Notes under the pieces: generated by a model | The model's database searches: none | What the model was told of the DNA's origin: nothing | What the model saw: only the letters and a program-made list of their open reading frames with translations | Shown here: positions 35,249 through 44,380 of the stretch, in pieces | How positions within the stretch are numbered: position 1 is the first letter of the stretch | How the letters are laid out: each line of letters starts with the position of its first letter | NCBI GenBank assembly: GCA_902492755.1 | Contig: CABUNB010000012.1 | Coordinates: forward strand, 1 to 50,785 | Source: an uncultured Collinsella sp. | GTDB lineage: Bacteria > Actinomycetota > Coriobacteriia > Coriobacteriales > Coriobacteriaceae | Length of the DNA stretch: 50,785 nucleotides | Direction of reading: 5' to 3' | Position numbers and translations under genes: made by a program

Positions 35249-37021
35249 TTAGAGCGCCTCCTCATCGAGCGGAGCGGCCATGGTGCCCTCGCCCGCGAGC
35301 GGCGACTTGTCGCGCCAGACGTTCTCGAACTGCTCCTTGTCGAGCACGTGGTCGCGCTTGGCGGCGACATCGGTCACCGTCACGCGGTCGGTGCAGGAGT
35401 AGCACGGGTCGAGCGAGCCGACGATCAGCGCCGCATCGCCCACGGTGTTGCCGCGGAACATGTAGCGCAGGACCGGCCAGTTGCTGTACGTAGCGGCCTT
35501 GGCGCGCCAGCGGTAGCACTTCTGGTTATTGCCGAGCATGGCCCAGTGCACGTCCTCGCCGCGCGGCGCCTCGGTGGCGCCGATGGCGTACTTGTGCGGG
35601 GTGTACTCCCAATCCGTGGTGAGGATGGGGCCCGACGGGCAGTTCTCGAGCATGGTCTCGATCATGTCGATCGAATCGTAGACCTCCTGGATGCGAACGG
35701 CGGTACGGCCGAAGGCATCGCAGGTGTCAGCCGTAGCGGCGTGCATCTTTTGGACGTCCGGATCGGCGTAGCCGTCGAAGGGATGGTCAAAGCGCACGTC
35801 ACGAGCATAGCCCGAGCCACGCATGAGCGGGCCGACCGGCGAGAAGTCGCGAGCGATCTTGCGGTCCAGAATGCCGATACCGCTCGTACGCTCGATAAAG
35901 TTGGGCGTGGAGAGCAGCATGTCGACGAGTTCTTGAACCTCGGAGCGCAGCTGGTGGATGGTCGTGAGCGTGGAGAGCTTCTGCTCGGCCAAAATGTCGC
36001 GACGCACGCCACCGATCACGTTGAGGCCATAGGTCTTGCGGTGACCGGAGAGCTTCTCGGCCAGGTCCATGGACTTCTCGCGGACGCGGAAGAACTGCTG
36101 GAAGCCGGAGTCGAAGCCCGTGTAGTGCGACGCTAGACCAATGTTGAGCAGATGCGAGTGCAGGCGCTCGACCTCGAGCATGATGGCACGGATGTACTGG
36201 GCGCGCGGCGGGACATGAATGCCCTGGGCGCGCTCGACGGCCTCGGCATAGGCCACCGAGTGAGCGCAGCCGCAGATGCCGCAGATACGGTCGGCGAGGA
36301 ACGTCACGGCGTCATAGTTCAGGCGCGTCTCGGCGACCTTCTCCATGCCGCGGTGCACGTAGAACAGACGGTAGTCGGCATCGACGATCGTCTCGCCCTC
36401 GACGAACAGGCGGAAGTGGCCAGGCTCGTCGGAGGTAATGTGCAGCGGGCCCATGGGGACGAGCGTGGTCTCCTTGCCCTTGGTGTCGGCCAAGAACTCG
36501 TAGTTTTCCATGTCGCTCGCGGGAGCGGGACGGAAGCGGTAGTCCATGGAGTCCTTGCGCAGCGGGTACAGGCCGCTGGGCCAGTCATCGGGCAGTACCA
36601 GGCGGCGACGGTCGGGCAGACCCTCGGGGATCAGGCCGAACATGTCGCGCAGCTCGCGCTCGCCCCACACGCAGGCGGGGACGAACGGCGTCACGGACGG
36701 GAACGTCATCTTGGCGGGATCGACCTCGGTGCGCACGGTCACCCAGCCGGGGTCCTCCCCCTCCATGGAGATGACGTAATACACGGCGTAGCGGCCGCAC
36801 AGGCTGCGCTCATCGTTGCCGACGATCACGGGAATCCAGCCGTAGCGCTCGTAATACAGGTAGTGGACGGCCTCGGGCAGCTTGTCCTGCTTGACGGTAA
36901 TCGTCAGCTGGTCCTCGCACTGCCACTCGACCTTCTCGATAGCGCCCGGCACTGCGGCGCGCAGGGCCTCGACGTGGCTTTCGCAACGACGAGCGTAGTC
37001 CTTCTTTTCAGGTTCTGCCAT
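35249..37021 (-). CDS. hyfG: Hydrogenase-4 large subunit (fused NuoC-NuoD-like), [NiFe] catalytic subunit
   Basis: 590 residues. Residues 1-165 form the NuoC-like domain (30-kDa), the rest the NuoD-like catalytic part. Four Ni-binding cysteines are present: Cys247 and Cys250 in RICGICGCAH and Cys540 and Cys543 in DPCYSCTDR. This shows a hydrogenase, not complex I, whose NuoD lacks them. 44 residues follow Arg546 (VTVTDV...), which corresponds to the site where HycI cuts HycE (DPCYSCTDR^MTV). Reduces protons to H2, or oxidises H2. Confidence 0.96.
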   Translation of the reverse strand: MAEPEKKDYARRCESHVEALRAAVPGAIEKVEWQCEDQLTITVKQDKLPEAVHYLYYERYGWIPVIVGNDERSLCGRYAVYYVISMEGEDPGWVTVRTEVDPAKMTFPSVTPFVPACVWGERELRDMFGLIPEGLPDRRRLVLPDDWPSGLYPLRKDSMDYRFRPAPASDMENYEFLADTKGKETTLVPMGPLHITSDEPGHFRLFVEGETIVDADYRLFYVHRGMEKVAETRLNYDAVTFLADRICGICGCAHSVAYAEAVERAQGIHVPPRAQYIRAIMLEVERLHSHLLNIGLASHYTGFDSGFQQFFRVREKSMDLAEKLSGHRKTYGLNVIGGVRRDILAEQKLSTLTTIHQLRSEVQELVDMLLSTPNFIERTSGIGILDRKIARDFSPVGPLMRGSGYARDVRFDHPFDGYADPDVQKMHAATADTCDAFGRTAVRIQEVYDSIDMIETMLENCPSGPILTTDWEYTPHKYAIGATEAPRGEDVHWAMLGNNQKCYRWRAKAATYSNWPVLRYMFRGNTVGDAALIVGSLDPCYSCTDRVTVTDVAAKRDHVLDKEQFENVWRDKSPLAGEGTMAAPLDEEAL

Positions 37022-37025
37022 GGTG

Positions 37026-38591
37026 CTAATTCACCTCGCTTGTCTTGGTCTGGGAACTGAACACCATGCGGTAGAGAGGAGCCTCGTGGAGCTCTTCGAC
37101 GCTCTGGTTCAAAACGACGGACGTTGCATCCTCGACGCCGCTCGTGATGGCGACCGGGGTGGCGATACCGAACCACATGACCACGATCGCGAGGGCGATC
37201 TCGGGGATGATCATGAGGGCGGGCACCTCGTGGCGCTTCATGCCCTCGGGCGCCTTGCCGAAGATGGACTTGAGCGCGATGCCGGTAAGGGCAAAGTACA
37301 CGCCGGTGAGGCCAATGGCCACGAGCACGACCACCCAGATGGGACCGGACTGGATGCCGGCCACGAAGGTGAGGAACTCGGAGATGAACAGGGCGAACGG
37401 CGGGAAGGCGGCGAGCGCGAGCAGGGCGATGATGGTGAGCGCTGCCGTGACGGGAGCGATCTCGACGACGCCCTTGATCTTGTTCAGGTCGCGGGTGTGG
37501 TAGATGTGCTGGATGTTACCGGCCATGCAGAAGGCGAGCGCCTTCGTGAAACCGTGGAAGATGCAGTGCAGCAGGCAGGCGGCGATACCGAGCGGACCAC
37601 CGATACCCAGGCACAGCGCGACCACGCCGACGTTGTCGACGGAGGAGTACGCGAAGCGGCGCTTGATATCGTCCTGCTTAAAGATGCACAGGGCGGCCAC
37701 CAGGATGGACAGCGTGCCCAGGATGAGCAGGAGCGTACGCGGATAGGTGTCGCCCACCGTGATGATGGACAGGGAGTAGAAGCGGATGATCACCAGCATG
37801 GCGCACTTGAGCAGCACGCCCGAGAGCAGCGCGGAGACCGGGCTCGGAGCCTGGGAGTGCGCGTCGGGCAGCCAGGTGTGCATGGGGAACAGGCCCGCCT
37901 TGGTGCCGAAGCCGATGACGATGAACGCGAACGCGAGGCGCACGAGCATCGGGTCGAACTGGTCGGCGTAGGGCATGATGGAGGTGAGGAAGGCTGCCTC
38001 ATGCGCGTTGGGCATGATATCGGCGGCGTTCGCGTAGATGAGCAGCGTGCCGAACAGGCCGAAGGCCACGCCGGCGGTGCAGACCATCGCGTACTTCCAA
38101 GACGCCTCGAGCGCCTGCTTGTTCTTGTAGATGCCCACGAGGAACACGGTCGACAGCGTGGTGGCCTCGACCGCCGCCCAGGTGAGGACGATGTTGTTGG
38201 ACAGGCAGGCGAGCAGCATCGTGAAAACGAACAGGCTAAACAGCGCGTAGTACTGCTTGGTGCGCTCGGCCGGCATGGTCTTCTCCTCGATATCGATCTT
38301 GATATAGGAGATGGAGTACAGGCCGGTGATGAACCCGATGATGCCTACCAGAAGGACGAAGATCGACGAGAGCGAATCGAGATGGAGCCACAGGCCCAAA
38401 GCGTCGATATTCTGCCCGCTCGAGAGCATGGTTCCCGCGGTGACGACCGAAAGGACGAGGGTCGCCGCGACGGAGATGGTGTTGAGCCCCGCAAAGACGC
38501 TGTAGGACGTCGTCTTGGGGAGCGCAGCCATAATCAGGGAGAACACGAGGGGACAAGCGAGCAGGGCGACCGTCAGCATTGAAACATCCAT
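37026..38591 (-). CDS. hyfF: Hydrogenase-4 membrane subunit, antiporter-like (NuoM/N type)
   Basis: 521 residues, E. coli HyfF being 526. Some 14 hydrophobic segments; the Mrp/NuoLMN signatures include LTWAAVEATTLSTVFLVG (conserved Glu in TM5), FGTKAGLFPMHTWLPDAHSQAPSPVSALLSG and a Lys/His region (LLHCIFHGFTKALAFCMAGN). It should form a proton path of the complex. SD GAAGGGG overlaps the hyfE end. Confidence 0.92.
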   Translation of the reverse strand: MDVSMLTVALLACPLVFSLIMAALPKTTSYSVFAGLNTISVAATLVLSVVTAGTMLSSGQNIDALGLWLHLDSLSSIFVLLVGIIGFITGLYSISYIKIDIEEKTMPAERTKQYYALFSLFVFTMLLACLSNNIVLTWAAVEATTLSTVFLVGIYKNKQALEASWKYAMVCTAGVAFGLFGTLLIYANAADIMPNAHEAAFLTSIMPYADQFDPMLVRLAFAFIVIGFGTKAGLFPMHTWLPDAHSQAPSPVSALLSGVLLKCAMLVIIRFYSLSIITVGDTYPRTLLLILGTLSILVAALCIFKQDDIKRRFAYSSVDNVGVVALCLGIGGPLGIAACLLHCIFHGFTKALAFCMAGNIQHIYHTRDLNKIKGVVEIAPVTAALTIIALLALAAFPPFALFISEFLTFVAGIQSGPIWVVVLVAIGLTGVYFALTGIALKSIFGKAPEGMKRHEVPALMIIPEIALAIVVMWFGIATPVAITSGVEDATSVVLNQSVEELHEAPLYRMVFSSQTKTSEVN

Positions 38592-38594
38592 GGC

Positions 38595-39248
38595 CTACCC
38601 CTTCAATTCGGTAAGGTCGTGGGAGTCGAGCGACTTGGTGTCGTTCCAGATCCTCACGACGACGGCGGACATGATGATGACGGCGAAAATGGCGTCGGTA
38701 GCGATGCCGATCTCGATGATCTCGGGGGCCGTGGGCGCGAGCAGGGCGAGCGTCACGTGGCTACCGTTCTCCATAAGGCAGTACCCGAAGATCTGCTTGA
38801 GGATGTTGCGCTGGGAGATGATGCACGTGAGGCCGACGAAGAAGTGCGCGAAGCTGATGGCGAGGGCCGGAGTAGCCACCTCGGCGGTGGGCAGACTCAG
38901 GCGCGTGACCACCGCGAAGCAGATGGCCACCTCCAGACCGGTGAGGATGATGGTCCAGGCCGGCTTGATGGAGGAGGTCAGCGTGCTATCGGCAGGCGAA
39001 CCCATCTTTTTGTAGGCACGGTTGAGAATGAACGGAACGAGGATCACCTTGGTGACGAAGGCCGACGCGGCCCACATGAGAAGCTCGGTGGCACCGGTGG
39101 TGAGGCCCAGGGTGAGCAGCACGCCCACCAGAACAACCGACTGGATCGCGTACCACTTGATGGCGGACGGGATGGTCTTCGAGACGACCACCATGGTGGA
39201 GGTCACGATCAGAAGACCGCCCAGGATATTGACTAACGAATAACCCAT
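38595..39248 (-). CDS. hyfE: Hydrogenase-4 membrane subunit HyfE (NuoK-like)
   Basis: 217 residues (216 in E. coli HyfE), with six or seven hydrophobic segments and the family motif FGYCLMENGSHVTLALLAPTAPE, including the MENG Glu typical of NuoK-like antiporter subunits. Four bases separate it from hyfF and AGGAGG precedes its ATG. HyfE marks a hydrogenase-4 rather than hydrogenase-3 (Hyc) complex. Confidence 0.93.
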   Translation of the reverse strand: MGYSLVNILGGLLIVTSTMVVVSKTIPSAIKWYAIQSVVLVGVLLTLGLTTGATELLMWAASAFVTKVILVPFILNRAYKKMGSPADSTLTSSIKPAWTIILTGLEVAICFAVVTRLSLPTAEVATPALAISFAHFFVGLTCIISQRNILKQIFGYCLMENGSHVTLALLAPTAPEIIEIGIATDAIFAVIIMSAVVVRIWNDTKSLDSHDLTELKG

Positions 39249-39258
39249 GTCCTACCTC

Positions 39259-40716
39259 CTAACCCATCCAACTAGAGGACAGAGGACCGGCGACGACGAC
39301 CATGATCATGAGGACGACGAACACGAACGCCATGGCGCGCGGAAGGGGCTGGCCGGCGGCCACGGTCTCGCTCGGCTCACCGGGCAGGACCTTACCCATC
39401 CAACGCAGGAACCATGCGAAGGTGGCGACGGTCTCGACGACCATGACGCACACGAGGACGAAGATGACCGTGTTGGAAGCACCAACCGCGAAGCCACCGG
39501 AAATAATCTGGAACTTGGAGAAGAACGTGCTCATGGGGGGCACGCCGGCGATAGCGGTCGCGGCGACCGCGAAGCCCACGCCCGTGACCGGGTACTTCTT
39601 CATGAGGCCCTGGATCTTGGGCAACATACGGGTTCCCAGCGTGAAGCTGAGGGAGCCGGCGATGAGGAAGAACAGGGTCTTGGTGAACGCGTGGTTGAAG
39701 ATGTGCTCGACGGCGCCGTTGAACGCCATCTGGCTTCCGAACACGGAGAGGCCCAGGCCGAAGAACACGTAGGCGAGCTGCGCGATCGTCGAGAAGGCGA
39801 GCAGGCGCTTCATATCCTTCTGGGGCAGGTACATGAGGAAGCCAAAGAGCATGGTCACGACGGCATCGATGATGGCGACCCAACCGACGATCTCGGGGAT
39901 ATCGCCGGCACTCGCAAGAGCGCGGGCGAACACGCACACGCCGACCTTAACCATGGACGCGCCATGGAGGTAGGCGGAAACGGGCGTGGGGGCCTCCATT
40001 GCGGAGGGCAGCCACATGTAGAGCGGGAACTGGGCGGACTTGGCCCAAGCGGCGAACAGGATGAGCAGCAGCACGACGGTCTTCATACCGGAATCGAGCT
40101 GGGAGATCGCGCTCAGCGCGAACGTGCCGGTTCCGGCGAACAGGAAGGCCGCGCCGATGTAGAGTCCCAGAGCGCCGATGTGAGTGATGATGAGCGCCTT
40201 CATACCAGCCTTCTTGGCCGTGGGCGTCATGTAGTAGCTGATGAGGCCCCAGGAGCACACACCGGTGATCTCGAAGAAAACGAGCTGGCCGACGATGGTG
40301 GAGCTGTAGGCGAGACCGGCCATGGCGCCGATGAACGTGGAGAAGTACACGTAGAAGCGACGACGGGGCGCGTCGGGATGCTCCTTGTTCTTATCGCTCA
40401 TATACGGGAACGAATAGATGACGACGAGCAGACCGATAGCGACGAACGCGGGTGCGAGTAGCGTGCTCATCCGGTCGAATATGAAGCCCATGACCAAGGT
40501 CTGACCCATACTCGCCCAGGTTACATCGACCGCGTTCATGCCGTTTCCGGCAAACGTCGCGGCCAAGCCAACGGAAGCGACCGTGGCGATGCCGCCGGCG
40601 AAGGCGCAGATCCATTTAGCGTAGGGACGCGGCAGCATGACGATGAGCAGGGAGCCCAGCATGGGGACGGCGATCGCCACCATGGCAAAGAGGGACAAGC
40701 TCGATTCGATTGACAT
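39259..40716 (-). CDS. hyfD: Hydrogenase-4 membrane subunit HyfD (NuoL/M/N-like)
   Basis: 485 residues, E. coli HyfD 479. Second antiporter-like subunit, with FFEITGVCSWGLISYY (TM5 Glu), AKSAQFPLYMWLPSAMEAPTPVSAYLHGASMVK and HIFNHAFTKTLFFLIAGS. Together with HyfB and HyfF it gives three antiporter-like modules, more than Hyd-3, and suggests proton or Na+ pumping. GAAGGGAG before the ATG. Confidence 0.92.
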   Translation of the reverse strand: MSIESSLSLFAMVAIAVPMLGSLLIVMLPRPYAKWICAFAGGIATVASVGLAATFAGNGMNAVDVTWASMGQTLVMGFIFDRMSTLLAPAFVAIGLLVVIYSFPYMSDKNKEHPDAPRRRFYVYFSTFIGAMAGLAYSSTIVGQLVFFEITGVCSWGLISYYMTPTAKKAGMKALIITHIGALGLYIGAAFLFAGTGTFALSAISQLDSGMKTVVLLLILFAAWAKSAQFPLYMWLPSAMEAPTPVSAYLHGASMVKVGVCVFARALASAGDIPEIVGWVAIIDAVVTMLFGFLMYLPQKDMKRLLAFSTIAQLAYVFFGLGLSVFGSQMAFNGAVEHIFNHAFTKTLFFLIAGSLSFTLGTRMLPKIQGLMKKYPVTGVGFAVAATAIAGVPPMSTFFSKFQIISGGFAVGASNTVIFVLVCVMVVETVATFAWFLRWMGKVLPGEPSETVAAGQPLPRAMAFVFVVLMIMVVVAGPLSSSWMG

Positions 40717-40732
40717 AGTTTCTCCCTTCTCC

Positions 40733-41656
40733 CTACACGCCTACGACGACGAAGACGAACGCGAGGACCGCGATGCCGACGACGGCCCAGGTCTGGTTAC
40801 CGAGCACCTTGAAGCGCAAACGGGAAACGGAGTTCTCGAGCACGCCGCAGACGACGAAATCGACCAGGCACTTGACGAGAAAGACGACGGCACCCACGAG
40901 AGCGGTGACGCCGATGGTCGCGGGCTCTCCCCAGGGGATGAAGATGGAGGTGAACCAAGCGACGACCACGACCTGCTTCATGCCCATGGCGAGCTTCATC
41001 ATGGCCAGGGACGGGCCGGAGAGCTCGGCGAGCGGGCCCTCCTGGAGCTCCTGCTCGGCTTCGGCCTGATCGAACGGAAGCTTGCCGAGCTCCATGTAAC
41101 AGGCGGCCGCGAAGGCGATGCCAGCGAGGATAACGGCGACGACGCTCGAGACGTTGCCCGTAACGATGTGCTGACCCATGGTCGCAATGTCCGTGGAGCC
41201 GCACACGATGGCGACGGTAAACAGAGCGATGAGCATGGACGGCTCGATGAGCACGCTCATGAGGAGCTCGCGGATACCGCCGAAGCCCGCGTAGGCGTTG
41301 GAGGAATCCACGCCGGACAGCGCGAAGAAGAAGCGGGACAGCGCGAGCGCGTACATGATGGTGATGGCGTCACCAAAGACGGGCATGGGGCTCTCGAGCG
41401 TGAACATGGGCAGGCCCATGGCGAGCATGAACGACACCGCGAGGAACAGCGGCGGCATGATGCGCAGCACGAAGCTCGAGTCGGAACTCACGGACTCGGG
41501 ACGCGCCATGAGCTTCGCGAGGTCCCGGTAATCCTGAAGGATGGACGGACCGCGGCGATTGTGCATCTTCGCGCGAATCACACGGGCAAGGCCGGAGAAG
41601 AAGGGCGCGACCAGCATGACCACGAGGCCCTGCGCTATCGCAAGAACGATGTTCAT
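40733..41656 (-). CDS. hyfC: Hydrogenase-4 membrane subunit HyfC (NuoH-like)
   Basis: 307 residues with eight hydrophobic segments. NuoH/HycD signatures: GLARVIRAKMHNRRGPSILQDYRDLAKL near the N-terminus and LGKLPFDQAEAEQELQEGPLAELSGPS with conserved acidic residues. It anchors the hydrophilic arm. The open frame extends to 42007, but that part is out-of-frame hyfB; ATG 41656 has GGGGAGAGG. Confidence 0.94.
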   Translation of the reverse strand: MNIVLAIAQGLVVMLVAPFFSGLARVIRAKMHNRRGPSILQDYRDLAKLMARPESVSSDSSFVLRIMPPLFLAVSFMLAMGLPMFTLESPMPVFGDAITIMYALALSRFFFALSGVDSSNAYAGFGGIRELLMSVLIEPSMLIALFTVAIVCGSTDIATMGQHIVTGNVSSVVAVILAGIAFAAACYMELGKLPFDQAEAEQELQEGPLAELSGPSLAMMKLAMGMKQVVVVAWFTSIFIPWGEPATIGVTALVGAVVFLVKCLVDFVVCGVLENSVSRLRFKVLGNQTWAVVGIAVLAFVFVVVGV

Positions 41657-41673
41657 AATATCCTCTCCCCTCT

Positions 41674-43692
41674 CTAGACCATGACCACGGCGAGCACGAG
41701 GAAGACCACGAGCGCCGCGACGATGTAGCAGATGTATACGGAGTAGTTGCCGCCCTCGATCTTGGAGGCGAGGCCGGCCAGCTTGTCGGCACCCTCGCTC
41801 GGTGCATCGACCAGGAAACGGTCGGGCAGGGGCTCGACGCCCTGGGCGACACCGGTGAGCTTCTGGAACACGTGCGCGATGGACCAGCAGATCTTGGTGC
41901 ATACCTCGCGCAGGGTGTAGAGCGGGCCCATGAAGATCTCGACGTCGGATGCGAAGCTCGTGGCGACGACGGGCATGTGCTCGTTGGGCTCGTAGCCGCA
42001 CGCCCAAGGGTCGGTCTTCTTAGCGGGGGCCTTGGTGCCGAGGCAGGACCTCAACACGAACGCGAGCCCGGTGAGGACCACGAGCGCGATGGCGATCGCG
42101 GGGGTGGAGGTGGCGGCACCGGAAATCTCGTTCACCAGAGACACGCCCGAGGTGGCCGTGACGGCGGAGCCGGCAAGCAGGCTCTGGGCGACGTCGCCCA
42201 GAGCCGGGGCGATGACGGGAGAGCCGATTCCCAGCACCACGCAGATGGCCGCGAGGAGCATCTGCGAGAACAACATCGGAGCCGGGGACTCCTTGGCGTT
42301 CGCGGCCTCCTGGGAACGAGGGCTGCTCGCGAACGAAACGCCGTATGCCTTCACGAAGCACGTGACGGCCAGGGCACCGGTGATGGCGAGCGCGGCCGCG
42401 GAGGCGACGGCGAACACCATGACGACCGGGTCGGAGAGCGTCGAGATGTTGAACAGGGACTGGTAGGTGAACCACTCGGAAACGAAGCCGTTGAGCGGCG
42501 GGATGGCCGAGATGGCAAGGGCACCGATGAGGAAGCAGACGGCCGTGACCGGCATGCGGCGGAACAAACCGCCCATCTTCTCCATGTTGCGCGTACCCGT
42601 GGCATAGAGCAGGGAGCCCGCGCCCAAGAACAGCTCGCCCTTGAACATGGCGTGGTTGAGCGTGTGGTAGAGGGCGGCCATGAGCGCGATCGTCGCGATG
42701 ACGTCGTTGCCCAGGGCGTGCGCCGTCATGGACGCGCCGACACCGAGCAAGATGATGCCAATGTTCTCGACGGAGTGGTAGGCCAGCAGGCGTTTGATGT
42801 CGTGCTCGTGGAGGGCGTAGACAACACCCAGGACCGACGAGATGGATCCGAAGACCAGGACCATGAGGCCCCACCAGAGCTGGACGCCCGAACCCGCGAG
42901 CAGGTCCAGACCGACCTTGAGGATTCCCAGGATACCGATCTTGATCATGCCGCCGGACATGAGGGCGGACACGTTGGACGGCGCCTCGGGGTGCGCCTGG
43001 GGCAGCCAGGAGTGCAGCGGGATGATACCGGCCTTTGCGCCGAATCCGAAGAACGCGAGGACGAAGCAAGCGGAGGAGACAGCGGGTCCAAAGTCATGCG
43101 TACGGAAATCACTGAAGCTGAAGGAACCGCCCACGCCGTTGGTCATGAGCAGGAAGCTCGCCATGATAAGGACAAAGCCCACGTGCGCGATGACGAAGTA
43201 GAGCCAACCGCCCCTAATGGAGTTCTTGTTCTCCTCGATGACGACAAGGAAGTAGCTCGTGAGGGACATGAGCTCGAAGGCGACCAGGAACCAGAACACG
43301 TTGTCGGCGGTGATGACGAGCATCATCGAGGCGACGAAGGTGTTCATGAAGAAGCCGGCGCGCCCGACCTTGCCCGGGTACTCGTCGAAGTAGGACAGAC
43401 CGTAGATGAAGCCCGCAAAGGCGAGGATCGAGATGAGGACCACGATCAGGCCCGCAAGGCCGTTAAGCAAGAGCTCGAGACGGGCGAACGGGAAGAAGAA
43501 GACCGTGTTGAGGGACGAAACGTCGCCAAGCACGGCCTCGAGGCCCGCGATGAACGACAGCACGGCCGCGACGGCGCCGATCAGGCAGCCGGCAGTCTTG
43601 GCGGCGTTATCGGCCTTAATCAGCAGAACCGAGGCGAGCGCACCGATGCACGAGACGGCAAGCGATGCGATAAACAGCGTCATGCTATCCAT
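41674..43692 (-). CDS. hyfB: Hydrogenase-4 membrane subunit HyfB (NuoL-like)
   Basis: 672 residues, the same length as E. coli HyfB. Contains FWFLVAFELMSLTSYFLVV (TM5 Glu), FGAKAGIIPLHSWLPQAHPEAPSNVSALMSG and LYHTLNHAMFKGELFLGAG, and a long C-terminal extension after the antiporter core. Its ATG overlaps the end of hyfA by 8 bp, so the two are coupled. Confidence 0.94.
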   Translation of the reverse strand: MDSMTLFIASLAVSCIGALASVLLIKADNAAKTAGCLIGAVAAVLSFIAGLEAVLGDVSSLNTVFFFPFARLELLLNGLAGLIVVLISILAFAGFIYGLSYFDEYPGKVGRAGFFMNTFVASMMLVITADNVFWFLVAFELMSLTSYFLVVIEENKNSIRGGWLYFVIAHVGFVLIMASFLLMTNGVGGSFSFSDFRTHDFGPAVSSACFVLAFFGFGAKAGIIPLHSWLPQAHPEAPSNVSALMSGGMIKIGILGILKVGLDLLAGSGVQLWWGLMVLVFGSISSVLGVVYALHEHDIKRLLAYHSVENIGIILLGVGASMTAHALGNDVIATIALMAALYHTLNHAMFKGELFLGAGSLLYATGTRNMEKMGGLFRRMPVTAVCFLIGALAISAIPPLNGFVSEWFTYQSLFNISTLSDPVVMVFAVASAAALAITGALAVTCFVKAYGVSFASSPRSQEAANAKESPAPMLFSQMLLAAICVVLGIGSPVIAPALGDVAQSLLAGSAVTATSGVSLVNEISGAATSTPAIAIALVVLTGLAFVLRSCLGTKAPAKKTDPWACGYEPNEHMPVVATSFASDVEIFMGPLYTLREVCTKICWSIAHVFQKLTGVAQGVEPLPDRFLVDAPSEGADKLAGLASKIEGGNYSVYICYIVAALVVFLVLAVVMV

Positions 43693-44302
43693 TGTTTACG
43701 CTCCCTTCTGCTTTCTCGGACAGACCCTGGGCCACAGCCGCCACGTCGACGGCAGGGCCGTTCTGAATCGAACGCAGGCGCTTGGCCTCGTCAAGTTCGC
43801 GATCTGCCGCGCCGCCCATGACGGTGAGCGCCTTGGTGGGGCAAGCCGCCACGCAGTGCGGACCCTCGGGGTCGAAGGCGCACAGGTCGCACTTGACGGC
43901 ACAGGTGTACTGGCCGGGCGCCCACGTAAGCAGGCTGCTCAGGGACTTAGGGTACGAAGGCGTCGGGTCGCACATGCCTGCGACACCGGCAATAGACGTG
44001 CCGTCCGGATGGATGGCGCCGAAGGGGCACGCGATGGCGCACAGCCTGCACCCGATGCACTCCTGCTCCTTAACGTGGATGCGGTCGCCATCGTGCTCGA
44101 TGGCGTTCACCGGGCAGACCTCGGCGCAAGGGGCACCCTCGCAATGGTGGCAGGCCAGGGCGGCCGAAATGCCGCCGGTCTTCACGAGCGCCAGACGCGG
44201 CGTGTCCTGAAGACCCTGCATCCGGTGGGCATCTGCACAGGCGGACTGGCATGTTCCGCAGCCGATGCACCTCTCCGGGTTGATATCGATGAAGCGGTTC
44301 AT
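43685..44302 (-). CDS. hyfA: Hydrogenase-4 electron-transfer subunit, four-cluster ferredoxin
   Basis: 205 residues, as in E. coli HyfA. Four [4Fe-4S] motifs: CIGCGTCQSAC, CHHCEGAPCAEVC, CIGCRLCAIAC and CDLCAFDPEGPHCVAAC. It links formate dehydrogenase to the hydrogenase arm. ATG 44302 with AAGGAAG five bases upstream; a GTG six bases earlier is in frame. First gene of the hyf run, after a strong hairpin. Confidence 0.93.
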   Translation of the reverse strand: MNRFIDINPERCIGCGTCQSACADAHRMQGLQDTPRLALVKTGGISAALACHHCEGAPCAEVCPVNAIEHDGDRIHVKEQECIGCRLCAIACPFGAIHPDGTSIAGVAGMCDPTPSYPKSLSSLLTWAPGQYTCAVKCDLCAFDPEGPHCVAACPTKALTVMGGAADRELDEAKRLRSIQNGPAVDVAAVAQGLSEKAEGSVNNG

Positions 44303-44324
44303 CCCCACTTCCTTTCAAAATAAC

Positions 44325-44359
44325 GGGCCGGGCGTCCGATGCGCTTGGACGCCCGGCCC
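44325..44359 (-). terminator. Strong hairpin between fdhF and hyfA
   Basis: Perfect 13-bp arms GGGCCGGGCGTCC/GGACGCCCGGCCC with a 9-nt loop, 21 bp after the fdhF stop, then GTTATTTTG on the minus strand. It likely sets the ratio of hydN-fdhF to hyf transcripts by partial termination or mRNA stabilisation. Confidence 0.7.
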
Positions 44360-44380
44360 AAAAAGCCAACGAGAACGGGA

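Noticed and set aside
41657..42007. An N-terminal extension of hyfC.
   Set aside because: The extra 117 residues are out-of-frame hyfB with an Arg-rich composition; ATG 41656 has a strong ribosome site and gives the normal family length.
44325..44359. A complete stop between fdhF and hyf, making two independent operons.
   Set aside because: The stem is strong but the T-tract is interrupted and no good promoter was seen in the 78-bp gap before hyfA; partial read-through is more likely.
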